Shown one piece after another: positions 34,592 through 43,340 of a stretch of 64,000 nt of DNA (positions within the stretch are counted from its first letter, which is position 1; each line of letters opens with the position of its first letter). Origin of the DNA: CAYFUT01 sp964346395 (GTDB lineage: Bacteria > Bacillota > Halanaerobiia > Halobacteroidales > Halobacteroidaceae); NCBI GenBank assembly GCA_964346395.1, contig CAYFUT010000006.1, positions 1-64,000 of the forward strand, written 5' to 3'. The notes under the pieces are model-generated. The model was given only the letters and a program-made list of their open reading frames with translations. It was not told the origin of the DNA and did not search any database. Both the position numbers and the translations under genes were made by a program.

Positions 34592-36004
34592 ATGAGCAGA
34601 CAAAAACAGGATTATTTAAAGAAGATTCCAGCTGTTAATGAGCTTTTAGAGACTGATAAAGGAGAGAAATTAGTTAAGGAGCATACACATGATCTGGTGG
34701 TGGAAGGAATTAGAAAAGTGAATGATAGACTTAGAAATAAAATTTTAAATACAGATTTAAAGGAACTTGAAGAAGAAAAAAAAGTAGTTTCTGAGGTTGA
34801 AATTTTAAATCAAGTTAGTGATTATTTAGCTGAAAAAAGCAGCAATAATTTAGTTTCAGCGATTAATGCTACCGGGGTTGTAGTACATACTAATTTAGGC
34901 CGATCCTTACTATCTGATGCAGCTCAAGATAAATTACAAGATTTAGCTGCAGGTTATTCCACACTTGAGATTGATCGTAAGACTGGCGAACGAGGTTCTC
35001 GGTATGAACTTGTAGAAGATCTGTTAACTGATTTAACCGGTGCAGAAGCGGGATTAGTAGTGAACAATAATGCTGCAGCTGTACTGTTGGTTTTAGCTGC
35101 TTTATGTAAAGATCAGGCAGCAGTTATTGCCCGGGGACAGTTGGTTGAGATCGGTGGTTCTTTTCGAATTCCAGAAGTTATGAAACAGAGTGGGGCTGAA
35201 TTGATGGAGATTGGAACTACTAATCGAGTCCATTTATCTGATTATAAGAATGCAATTAATGAGAATACAGGGATGTTATTAAAAGTGCATACCAGTAACT
35301 ATAGAGTAGAAGGATTTAGCAAGGAGATTTCCCTATCTGAATTAGTTGAACTCGGTTCCGAAGCAGAAGTACCCGTAGTTGAGGATTTAGGAAGCGGAAT
35401 TTTGGTTGATTTAACTCCTTGGGGTTTAAGTTATGAACCGACAGTTCAAGATTCTATTTCGGCTGGAGCTGATGTAGTAACTTTCAGCGGTGATAAACTT
35501 TTGGGGGGGCCTCAAGCTGGAATTATAGTGGGGAAAGAAAAATATATTGAACAGATGAAAAACCATCAGTTGAATAGAGCACTTCGGGTTGATAAATTTA
35601 CTTTAGGCGCTCTTGAGGCTACTCTGCAAGAGTATAGAGATTTGGAACAGGCTAAAGAAGAAATACCTACGCTCAAGATGCTTAAAATTCAGCCAGATGA
35701 GTTGAAAGAAAAAGCAGAAAGATTGATTGATAAGCTGGAAAAAGTAGTTGATTCAGAAATTGAATTAAAGGTTAGAACTGATAGTTCCAAAGCAGGAGGG
35801 GGAGCTTTTCCTGTTGAAGAACTTTCTACTTATGTAGTTGAATTAACTCCTAAAGAAATATCAGCAGAAAAATTAGCGGAAAATTTAAGGCTGAACAATC
35901 CGCCTATTTTCACTCGGATTACCGAAGGAACTGTTTTAATAGATGTCCGAACTTTACAGTCGGGAGATATATCTGATATAACAGCAGCGGTAGAAAAACT
36001 TTAA
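34592..36004 (+). CDS. selA: L-seryl-tRNA(Sec) selenium transferase
   Basis: PLP enzyme that turns Ser-tRNA(Sec) into Sec-tRNA(Sec) with selenophosphate. 470 aa, usual length. Motifs: INATGVVVHTNLGRSLLS, YSTLEIDRKTGERGSRY, VNNNAAAVLLVLAAL, RGQLVEIGGSFRIPEVM, VEDLGSGILVDL and the PLP-Lys motif FSGDKLLGGPQAGII. ATG 34592 follows TTGGGGGGC. It is followed by selB and tRNA-Sec, so the bacterial Sec machinery is clustered here. Confidence 0.97.
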   Translation: MSRQKQDYLKKIPAVNELLETDKGEKLVKEHTHDLVVEGIRKVNDRLRNKILNTDLKELEEEKKVVSEVEILNQVSDYLAEKSSNNLVSAINATGVVVHTNLGRSLLSDAAQDKLQDLAAGYSTLEIDRKTGERGSRYELVEDLLTDLTGAEAGLVVNNNAAAVLLVLAALCKDQAAVIARGQLVEIGGSFRIPEVMKQSGAELMEIGTTNRVHLSDYKNAINENTGMLLKVHTSNYRVEGFSKEISLSELVELGSEAEVPVVEDLGSGILVDLTPWGLSYEPTVQDSISAGADVVTFSGDKLLGGPQAGIIVGKEKYIEQMKNHQLNRALRVDKFTLGALEATLQEYRDLEQAKEEIPTLKMLKIQPDELKEKAERLIDKLEKVVDSEIELKVRTDSSKAGGGAFPVEELSTYVVELTPKEISAEKLAENLRLNNPPIFTRITEGTVLIDVRTLQSGDISDITAAVEKL

Positions 36005-36119
36005 GCTATGAGTCGTGAGCAAGTGTTTTCTACAGAGAGTCTCGTAAGAAATTTGCAGGGGGGAGCTGTTAGTTTCTAAAATAAAGAGATAAATGAGGTT
36101 TAAAAAGGAGGTAAAATTT

Positions 36120-38033
36120 GTGGATAAAAATTTAATTATCGGTACAGCTGGACATGTAGACCACGGAAAAACAACCTTAATAAAAGCCTTAACCGGACAT
36201 GATACTGATAGATTGGATGAAGAGAAAGAACGAGGTGTTTCGATTGATTTAGGCTTTAGTTCTCTTAAGTTGACTGATGACCTCCAGGTTGGAATTATTG
36301 ATGTTCCGGGCCATGAAAAATTTATAAAGAATATGTTAGCAGGAGCCGGTGGTGTTGATGTCGGCCTATTAGTAATAGCAGCTGATGAAGCAGTTATGCC
36401 GCAGACGAAAGAACATTTAGCTATTTTGGATTTGCTTGGAGTTGAGCGGGGCTTAATAGCAGTTACAAAAGCTGATCTGGTTGATGATGAATGGCTTGAA
36501 CTGGTAGTAGAAGAGGTTAAAGAACAGGTCAGCGATACTTTTTTGGCTGAGGCTCCAGTGGTTACTGTTTCCGGGAAGACTGGAGAAGGGCTTGATAGAT
36601 TAAAGCAGAAAATAGCAAAAGTAGCAGAGGAAGTTCCGAATAAAGATAAAACTGGAAATGTTTATTTTCCTATTGATCGGGTTTTTACTTTATCCGGTCA
36701 TGGAACTGTAGTGACTGGAACTTTAATTAAAGGAACAATTGAGACAGGAGATCAACTGGAAATATTCCCTTCAAAGCTCGAAGCAAGAGTTAGAAGTCTT
36801 CAAGTCCACGGTTCAGAAGTAGAAACAGCTTATCCCGGTCAGCGGGTAGGAATTAATCTGGCTAATCTTGATACTGAAGATATTGATCGGGGAGATGTAT
36901 TAGCAACAAAAAATAGTTTAACAAATACTGATTATTTGGATGCCAGATTAGATATGCTGGAAACAGCTCCGATGATTTTAAATCACGGCGATCGAATTCG
37001 ACTCCATTTAGGTGCTAAGGAAGTTATCGGCCGCGTTTATATGCTTGATAATGAGGAATTGCTTCCCGGTGAATCAGGGCTGGTTCAGCTTAGATTGGAA
37101 GATACAATAGTAGCTAACTTTAAAGAAAAGTATGTGCTGCGGCAATATTCACCGATGACTACAATTGGCGGCGGTGAGATTTTGGAACCAAATCCTGATT
37201 ATCACCGCAAATTTGAAACGGAAGTTATTTCGGACTTGAAGATTAAAGAAAGTGGAACTTCTATTGAAAGAATAAAGCTTGCTTTAGAGTCAGTTGCTGA
37301 AGAACCGCTTACGATTGAAGATTTAGTGACGGAAACAAGTTTGGCCCGAGGACAGCTCTGCAATAAATTAGAGGATATGAAAAATAAAGGAGAAGTAATA
37401 GAGTTTGATACTGGGAAAAAGTCTAGGTGGCTGGCTAAAAGCAGCTATAATAAATTAAAAGAAGAAGCTTTAAAAGAGTTAAAAAAGTATCATGAAAATT
37501 ACTACCTGCGATCTGGTTTAAATAAAGAAGAATTAAGGACAAAACTTAGCATTGATTTAGCAGCTACTGAATATGATATACTGATAGAAGATTTAGAAGA
37601 AGCAGAGAAACTGGAAGTTGAATCAGCTAAAGTAAGTCTGGTTGATTTTGAGATTGAATTAACTTCTAGGGAGCAAGAATTGAAACAGGAGATAATGGAT
37701 CGGATGCTGGATGATGAATTTAGTCCGCCTGAGCGGGAAGAAATTATATCTGATTATAGTGAGAAAGATTTAGCTTCTGAACTATTTGATTTATTGGTAG
37801 AAAGAGAAAAATTAATTAAAGCAGATGGGGATATATATTTCCATTCTGACGCTGTAGAAGAAGCAGCAGAAATGCTTGTTGATTATTTAGAAGAAAATGG
37901 GGATATTGAATTAGCTCAATTCCGAGATTTGTTGGGCAGTAGTCGGAAATATACTCTTGCACTGTTGAAATATTTTGATCGAACTGGGGTAACAGTGAGA
38001 AAAGGAGATAAAAGATTATTGGCTAATAGCTAG
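36120..38033 (+). CDS. selB: Selenocysteine-specific elongation factor SelB
   Basis: A 637-aa GTPase that brings Sec-tRNA(Sec) to UGA codons marked by a SECIS. EF-Tu-like domains I-III at the N-terminus (GTAGHVDHGKTTLIKAL, DVPGHEKFIKNM, VTKADL), then four winged helices at the C-terminus (from about residue 375) that bind the SECIS. GTG 36120 is chosen because AAAAAGGAGG (36101-36110) is ideally spaced and the product then starts MDKNLIIGTAGHVDHG. The in-frame ATG 36093 lies upstream of that ribosome site. It serves the selD, grdA and grdH UGA codons. Confidence 0.96.
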   Translation: MDKNLIIGTAGHVDHGKTTLIKALTGHDTDRLDEEKERGVSIDLGFSSLKLTDDLQVGIIDVPGHEKFIKNMLAGAGGVDVGLLVIAADEAVMPQTKEHLAILDLLGVERGLIAVTKADLVDDEWLELVVEEVKEQVSDTFLAEAPVVTVSGKTGEGLDRLKQKIAKVAEEVPNKDKTGNVYFPIDRVFTLSGHGTVVTGTLIKGTIETGDQLEIFPSKLEARVRSLQVHGSEVETAYPGQRVGINLANLDTEDIDRGDVLATKNSLTNTDYLDARLDMLETAPMILNHGDRIRLHLGAKEVIGRVYMLDNEELLPGESGLVQLRLEDTIVANFKEKYVLRQYSPMTTIGGGEILEPNPDYHRKFETEVISDLKIKESGTSIERIKLALESVAEEPLTIEDLVTETSLARGQLCNKLEDMKNKGEVIEFDTGKKSRWLAKSSYNKLKEEALKELKKYHENYYLRSGLNKEELRTKLSIDLAATEYDILIEDLEEAEKLEVESAKVSLVDFEIELTSREQELKQEIMDRMLDDEFSPPEREEIISDYSEKDLASELFDLLVEREKLIKADGDIYFHSDAVEEAAEMLVDYLEENGDIELAQFRDLLGSSRKYTLALLKYFDRTGVTVRKGDKRLLANS

Positions 38034-38059
38034 TACAAGTGGATTTTTAAAAATTTTTC

Positions 38060-38088
38060 TTTACAAATAAAAAAAATTATACTATAAT
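38060..38088 (+). promoter_or_regulatory. Promoter of tRNA-Sec
   Basis: TTTACA (38060-38065), a 17-base spacer and TATAAT (38083-38088), 40 bases before the tRNA. Confidence 0.8.
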
Positions 38089-38128
38089 TCTACTTGTTGA
38101 GCGAAAAAGTATAAGGTTTTTAACAAAT

Positions 38129-38227
38129 GGGAATGGCTGTATCCATGGTGGATACCCCGGACTTCAAATCCGGTGGCAGACAGGCTATCCTGTCTGTGGT
38201 GGGTTCGATTCCCACACATTCCCGCCA
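38129..38227 (+). tRNA. selC: tRNA-Sec (anticodon TCA), CCA encoded
   Basis: A 99-base tRNA with Sec-specific shape. The D stem is 6 bp (139-144 with 150-155 of 38xxx) and the anticodon loop CTTCAAA has TCA at 38164-38166. The long variable arm has an 8-bp stem (38177-38184 with 38189-38196). The T loop is TTCGATT, and CCA is encoded at 38225-38227. The acceptor has seven normal pairs; the eighth position, expected to pair in bacterial tRNA-Sec, is G38136 against A38216. Confidence 0.96.
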
Positions 38228-38251
38228 ATTAATATCTGTAGAATAATCTAA

Positions 38252-38275
38252 CCGCCTTTAGTAGGCGGATTTTTT
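38252..38275 (+). terminator. Terminator after tRNA-Sec
   Basis: CCGCCT (38252-38257) and AGGCGG (38263-38268), followed by a T tract. Confidence 0.85.
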
Positions 38276-38431
38276 ATTATCTGATAATTTTATTTTTTGT
38301 TAAGTTTTTAGTAAAAAGCTTACTGCGACAAGCAGGATAAATTATAGTGGTTAAGGAAATAATGAAGTGAAGAGGATTAAAATAAGTGTAAAAATTATTA
38401 ATTTTAATTGTTTAGGTGGTGGTAAATAGTG

Positions 38432-39880
38432 ATGCGAAAAAAAGTGATAGTTAGTTTGCTGGTGGCAGGTTTGTTATTAGGAATTGCCGCCTGTTCTGGT
38501 GGGGGAGCAGGCAGTGATCCAGATGATAGTTCTACTGATCCGGGGAAAGAATTAAAAATTAAAATTGTAGGCTGCGGACAGGTGTTGCGAGAACCTAATC
38601 AAAAGCGGTATGAAAAAGGGAAGAAGGTAAGCATTACGGCTAAACCAGAAGCAGATTTCAAAAAATGGACGGGCGGTGTAGAAAGTGAAGCGGCTCAGGA
38701 ATCAATTATAATGGACAGCGATTATCAACTAGTGGCTAATTTTTATTCTAAGTTTATCCTTAAGACTGAAAATAAATTATATACGATTAATGATAATGGC
38801 AGTAATTTAACTGAAGTGTTAGAGTTAGCTCCCCAATTACAAATTAAGGAATTATATTATTTAGCTGAAGCTAGCAAATTAGTTTTTATAGGGGAAGAGA
38901 CTAAAATTGAGCAAAAATCAGGAACAAAGGTGGCTGACCAAGAAATTTATACACTTGATATTTATAATCAAGTAAAAAAGCAGATTACTAATACTAAACC
39001 CAACTTCCAATTAGTTGGCGGCGACTGGAATCTTAATCGGCGCCAAGCATTAGTGATAGAAGAGAAGGCTGATGACTCTGCTGCGGAGATTTACAGATTG
39101 GGGATTGTTAATAATAATCGGGTAAAATTAACAGATAATAATCGATTAGAAGCTGAAGCAGTCTGGGGTCCAGATGGGGAACAGATTGCGTTTACTGCGG
39201 TGCCCTCCGATGAAGAGTATGCTTCTAATCCAGTTCAGGGAGGAGATTTAGATTTATATTTAATGACTGCCCAAGGGAAAGAAGAAAAAAGAATAGTAGA
39301 TATAGAAGATGCCCATATTAAGAATATAGCTTGGCTGCGGGGAGGAAGAATTTTATTTACAGCTAAAAATTCAGAAGTTAATCAGAGATATTTAGTGGAT
39401 GCTGAAGGGAATAAGAAAGTTAAGTTAGAGGAGTATTTAGATTTAAGTCGGCCTATTCAGAAAGTCAATGCGTTTCCCCAACGAGATAAACTGATTTTAT
39501 CTACTAAAACTCAGCAAGAGGAAAAAACTACTTATTATTTAGCTGATATACCAGGAGGGCGGACGGTAGAAGTAAAAACTAATTTTGCCAGTCAGCCTAC
39601 TTTTCGGTGGGGAGCAAATGAAGAGTATCTGCTAGCAGAAGTAAAGCAAGAACAAGAGGAGAAGCAAATCTATCTGCTGGAAGCAAGTAGTGGTGAGGTA
39701 AAGCAAGTAGTTACTGGTCATCATGCAGTCTGGGTGGAGAACGGAGAAGAATTTATTTTCTGTACTATTGACCAGGAACAGGCGCAGGAAGAACTTCATA
39801 AATATAATTTAAAAACTAAGCAGATTAGTGAAATAAATAAAAAATTTAAATCCATTGCTAATTTAGAATTAATAAAATGA
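38432..39880 (+). CDS. Lipoprotein with InlB-type repeat domain and beta-propeller
   Basis: A 482-aa exported lipoprotein: hydrophobic signal and lipobox GIAAC with the lipidated Cys at residue 21, then a Ser/Gly/Asp-rich linker. Next is a divergent InlB B-repeat-like domain (about residues 45-100: GCGQVLREPN..YEKGKKVSITAKPEADFKKW), then TolB/WD40-like propeller repeats (..IYTLDIYNQVKKQIT.., ..VWGPDGEQIAFTAVPSDEE.., ..HHAVWVENGEEFIFC..). Function unknown; likely a surface binding protein. ATG 38432 is favoured over GTG 38429. It lies alone between tRNA-Sec and glpP. Confidence 0.75.
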   Translation: MRKKVIVSLLVAGLLLGIAACSGGGAGSDPDDSSTDPGKELKIKIVGCGQVLREPNQKRYEKGKKVSITAKPEADFKKWTGGVESEAAQESIIMDSDYQLVANFYSKFILKTENKLYTINDNGSNLTEVLELAPQLQIKELYYLAEASKLVFIGEETKIEQKSGTKVADQEIYTLDIYNQVKKQITNTKPNFQLVGGDWNLNRRQALVIEEKADDSAAEIYRLGIVNNNRVKLTDNNRLEAEAVWGPDGEQIAFTAVPSDEEYASNPVQGGDLDLYLMTAQGKEEKRIVDIEDAHIKNIAWLRGGRILFTAKNSEVNQRYLVDAEGNKKVKLEEYLDLSRPIQKVNAFPQRDKLILSTKTQQEEKTTYYLADIPGGRTVEVKTNFASQPTFRWGANEEYLLAEVKQEQEEKQIYLLEASSGEVKQVVTGHHAVWVENGEEFIFCTIDQEQAQEELHKYNLKTKQISEINKKFKSIANLELIK

Positions 39881-40021
39881 TAAAGTATTGTATAATTAGT
39901 AAATATTAAATCAGTTTATAGGCAGGAATTTAATTGTCATTTGTTTAATTATATAAATAAATGAATTTAAGGATAGTAAACCGATTATAAATTATAATAA
40001 ATCAATAAGGTTGTGATTTAG

Positions 40022-40594
40022 ATGTATATTGAATATTTATTAAAAAAGAAGCCGATAATTGGAGCTATAAAACAAATTGAAGATTTGGAACAAGTTCCCC
40101 AGGAAAAAATAGCTGTTTTGTTTGTATTGCGGAGTAAATTATCTAACTTAGATAAAATAGTAGAAAAAGCCGAAGAACTTGATGTTTTATTTTTTCTTCA
40201 TATGGATATGGTCAAGGGGATTGGAAATGATAAAGAAGCAATTAGATATTTAGCTGAAATGGGGGTTGATGGGATAGTTACTACTAAGAGTTATCTTATT
40301 AAAGCAGCTAAAAAAGAAAACTTAATTGCCATTCAGCGGTTATTTCTCCTTGATTCAGAATCGCTGCGAACAGGGGTTAATATCATTAATAATACAAAAC
40401 CTGATTTGATTGAAGTATTACCTGGCTTAGTAGTTCCGGATATGATTGATACTTTAAGAGAAAAAATAGAAATTCCAATTATTGCTGGCGGTTTAATCAG
40501 AAACCAAGCTCAGGCAGAAGAAATATTAGCTGAAGATGTAGTAGGTCTTTCAACAAGTGATAAGGGGTTATGGCAGCTAGATTTTACTAATTAA
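40022..40594 (+). CDS. glpP: Glycerol-3-phosphate-responsive antiterminator GlpP
   Basis: A 190-aa RNA-binding regulator that, with glycerol-3-phosphate, prevents termination in leaders of glycerol genes. The TIM-barrel-like family sequence is clear: HMDMVKGIGNDKEAIRYLAEMGVDGIVTTK, QRLFLLDSESL, PDLIEVLPGLV and IIAGGLIRNQAQAEEIL. It stands at the head of the glycerol/dihydroxyacetone locus. Leaders before dhaK1, dhaK2 and glpA carry antiterminator/terminator alternatives that are probable targets. Confidence 0.93.
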   Translation: MYIEYLLKKKPIIGAIKQIEDLEQVPQEKIAVLFVLRSKLSNLDKIVEKAEELDVLFFLHMDMVKGIGNDKEAIRYLAEMGVDGIVTTKSYLIKAAKKENLIAIQRLFLLDSESLRTGVNIINNTKPDLIEVLPGLVVPDMIDTLREKIEIPIIAGGLIRNQAQAEEILAEDVVGLSTSDKGLWQLDFTN

Positions 40595-41075
40595 TTGCAA
40601 AAAATCATTTTCTATGTTGAAAATTTTTGTTTAATTTGTTACTATTATAATGCAGACAATGAAGAAAAGCGAATATATAATATTATTAGTAGGGTAAAAA
40701 CTAAAGAGAATCCCTGCTTAATTTTTGGTAGCAGATAAGGTTGATTCAGAAAGACCTTAGTAGGGAAAATCTAGCTACTAAAAATTGGGCAGGGGTTTTT
40801 GTTTGAATTAATTCTATAAAGGCTTCATAACTTCCATAATCATTCCTATAAGTTTTACTAGCACTCCTATAAGTTTTTAATAAGCTTACCATATAACTTA
40901 ATTTTATAATTTCTATATTTATAATCTTAATCTTTATAATTAATTTTCAGCTAGATTTAGATAGTGGTTGATGATAATAGAAGGGATGTATATCTGTAAC
41001 TTTTTTAGCAGATAATGTGAGAATATTAATAGTACTATTAATATTCTCACAATTTAAAAAAAGGAGTGTTAAATT
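40595..41075 (+). promoter_or_regulatory. dhaK1 leader with antiterminator/terminator switch
   Basis: GTAGGG (40689-40694) can pair with CCCTGC (40712-40717) to form an antiterminator. The same CCCTGC instead starts the long terminator stem 40712-40732 with 40774-40795, followed by TTTTT. A TATAAT lies at 40646-40651. The loop word AGAGAA is shared with the other two leaders. The rest of the 481-base gap is AT-rich; an IR (AATATTAATAGT/ACTATTAATATT, 41023-41048) lies just before the dhaK1 ribosome site. Confidence 0.7.
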
Positions 41076-42068
41076 ATGAAAAAAAAGTTAATTAATGATC
41101 CTGCCCAAGCAGTAGAAGAAATGCTAGAAGGAATTGAAGCTTCTGACTTAGATCGATTTAAAAAACTAGAGGGTTGGAATGTTATTACCAGACGGAGTGC
41201 TCCGGAAGAAAAAGTTGCCTTAGTAAGCGGCGGCGGAAGCGGCCACGAACCAACACATGCTGGGTATGTAGGTGAAGGGATGCTGGATGCTGCAGTTTCA
41301 GGTGATGTTTTCACCTCTCCAACTCCTGATACAGTATATGAAGCTATTAAAGCAGTAGATGGTGGCGAGGGAGTATTTTTGGTAATTAAAAACTACAGCG
41401 GCGATGTAATGAATTTTGAGATGGCTGAAGATATGGCGGCAGCGGATGGAATTGAGACTGAACATGTAGTTGTTAATGATGATGTAGCAGTAGAAGATAG
41501 TTTGTATACTGAAGGCCGAAGAGGCGTCGGCGGAACCATTTTTGTTCATAAAGCTGCTGGTGCTTTAGCAGAACAGGGAGCAGACTTAGAAGAAATAAAG
41601 CGGGTAGCTGAAAAAGTGGTTGATAATGTTCGGTCTAAAGGGATGGCGCTTTATCCCTGTCGAGTTCCTTCAGCAGATGAATCGACTTTTGAGTTGGAAG
41701 AAGACGAAATGGAATTAGGAATAGGTATCCACGGAGAACCTGGTACTGAGCGAACTAAGGTTAAATCAGCTGATGAGATTGTAGATAATCTGGTAAATAG
41801 TGTAGTAGAAGACCTACCGTTTGAAGCTGATGATGAAGTAGCAGCAATAGTTAACGGCATGGGTGGAACACCGCTGATGGAGTTATATATTGCTAACCGT
41901 AGAGTTCATCAATTATTGGGTGAAAAGAATATTGATATTTATAAAACTTTTGTGGGTGACTATATGACTTCCTTAGAGATGGCCGGCATGTCTGTTACTT
42001 TATTAAAATTAGATGATGAACTAAAAGAATTATTAGATGCTCCAACAGAAGTTGAATTATTAAAATAA
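41076..42068 (+). CDS. dhaK: Dihydroxyacetone kinase subunit DhaK (copy 1)
   Basis: Substrate-binding subunit of the PTS-dependent dihydroxyacetone kinase (330 aa). The catalytic His that binds dihydroxyacetone covalently is His219 in GIHGEPGTERTK. Other family motifs: VSGGGSGHEPTHAGYVGEGMLDAAVSGDVFTSPT and VNDDVAVEDSLYTEGRRG. ATG 41076 follows AAAGGAGTG. dhaL follows. A nearly identical second pair starts at 43341. Confidence 0.95.
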   Translation: MKKKLINDPAQAVEEMLEGIEASDLDRFKKLEGWNVITRRSAPEEKVALVSGGGSGHEPTHAGYVGEGMLDAAVSGDVFTSPTPDTVYEAIKAVDGGEGVFLVIKNYSGDVMNFEMAEDMAAADGIETEHVVVNDDVAVEDSLYTEGRRGVGGTIFVHKAAGALAEQGADLEEIKRVAEKVVDNVRSKGMALYPCRVPSADESTFELEEDEMELGIGIHGEPGTERTKVKSADEIVDNLVNSVVEDLPFEADDEVAAIVNGMGGTPLMELYIANRRVHQLLGEKNIDIYKTFVGDYMTSLEMAGMSVTLLKLDDELKELLDAPTEVELLK

Positions 42069-42104
42069 ACAGCGAAAACAAAAGGAAAAAAGGGGGGGCA
42101 AAAT

Positions 42105-42719
42105 TTGGACAAATTAGAAGAAACATTTAAAGAAGTAAGTAAAAAAATTATTGAAAGTAAAAAGTATTTAACAGAGTTAGATTCAGCAATTGGAGACGGC
42201 GACCATGGGATTAATATGGCGCGGGGATTTAAAGAAGTAAAAAAAGAATTAGAAGAAAACGAATTTGAAAGTAGTAGTAATTTATTAAAGAAAATTTCGA
42301 TGAGGTTAATTTCTCAAGTCGGTGGTGCTTCGGGTCCTCTGTATGGTACTGCTTTTTTAAAAGCTAGTCAGACAGTGGAAGAAGAATTATCCTTAGAAAA
42401 TATGGTAGAAGTTGGAAAAGCAGTAATTGATGGAATACAGCAGCGGGGTAGTGCTGAATTAGAAGATAAAACTATGTTGGATGCTATTATTCCGGCTGTC
42501 AACAGCCTTGAAGAAAGTTATGAAGCGGGAGAAAATTTAGAAACTGCCCTGAAGAAATGCCAGCAGGCAGCTGAACAGGGAATGAAAAATACTATCCCCT
42601 TGGTAGCTAAAAAAGGACGAGCCAGTTATTTAGGAGATAGAAGTAAAGGCCATCAAGATCCGGGAGCTACTTCTAGTTATATTATAATTAAAACTATGAT
42701 TGAGAAATTCCTACAGTAG
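42105..42719 (+). CDS. dhaL: Dihydroxyacetone kinase ADP-binding subunit DhaL (copy 1)
   Basis: A 204-aa subunit carrying the tightly bound ADP/ATP that phosphorylates dihydroxyacetone on DhaK and is recharged by DhaM. Mg-nucleotide Asp motif DSAIGDGDHGINMARGF, phosphate loop QVGGASGPLYGTAFLKA, and the C-terminal KGRASYLGDRSKGHQDPGATSS. TTG start at 42105 after GGGGGGGCAAAA. It lies 36 bases after dhaK1. Confidence 0.94.
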   Translation: MDKLEETFKEVSKKIIESKKYLTELDSAIGDGDHGINMARGFKEVKKELEENEFESSSNLLKKISMRLISQVGGASGPLYGTAFLKASQTVEEELSLENMVEVGKAVIDGIQQRGSAELEDKTMLDAIIPAVNSLEESYEAGENLETALKKCQQAAEQGMKNTIPLVAKKGRASYLGDRSKGHQDPGATSSYIIIKTMIEKFLQ

Positions 42720-43340
42720 ATATGAATTAATCAAAGCAAGGAATAGTTTAAAGTATGAGTTCAGGGAAAAAGTAATAAAATCTTGAAAAATACTTGCTTT
42801 CTATAAAGAGATGTGTTACTATATAAATAGTTGAGAAAAGTAAATATTTAACCGTAGGGTAGAAATCAAGAGAACCCCTGCTTAATCTTAAATAGGCGTA
42901 ATCCTATGGGCTGCGTTCTATGTATGTCCTAGTGGTGGATGTTAAGATTAAGCAGGGGTTTTTTGCGTCAAGTTATGAATGAATAATTTTTCCTAATATA
43001 ACTAAAAAAATAAGTTGACTTTAAGAAAATAACAGTATAATATATAAATAATATAAAAGCAAAAGTTACTATAAGATTATAAGATTATAAGGACTTCCTT
43101 GTTTATAAGCAGTTGATTGTAGTTTAGCTGTAATCTTTACCAAAAGGGAGTCCTTTTTTTAGTTTGTTAAAAATAAAAATTATCTAAATTGTATCTTTAT
43201 TCTGAAAATTAACCATTTATTCTAGCTAACTGCCTAAAAAGATATCCCTCAATAATTTTAGCAATTGAGTTAATGTAATTGGAGGAAAGTCAAGCATAAA
43301 GTTAGGCATGTAGTACAAATATAAAAGGAGGGATTCAAAG
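42720..43340 (+). promoter_or_regulatory. dhaK2 leader with two tandem terminator structures
   Basis: In the first structure, GTAGGG (42854-42859) may pair with CCCTGC (42876-42881). That CCCTGC also begins a 17-bp terminator arm (42875-42891) which pairs with 42942-42958, followed by six T. The layout and loop words are the same as before dhaK1. In the second, AAGGACTTCCTT (43089-43100) pairs with AAGGGAGTCCTT (43144-43155) before a T tract, with an inner hairpin. Promoter-like TTGCTT at 42794 and TACTAT at 42817 precede. No gene is seen in this 621-base stretch. Confidence 0.7.
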
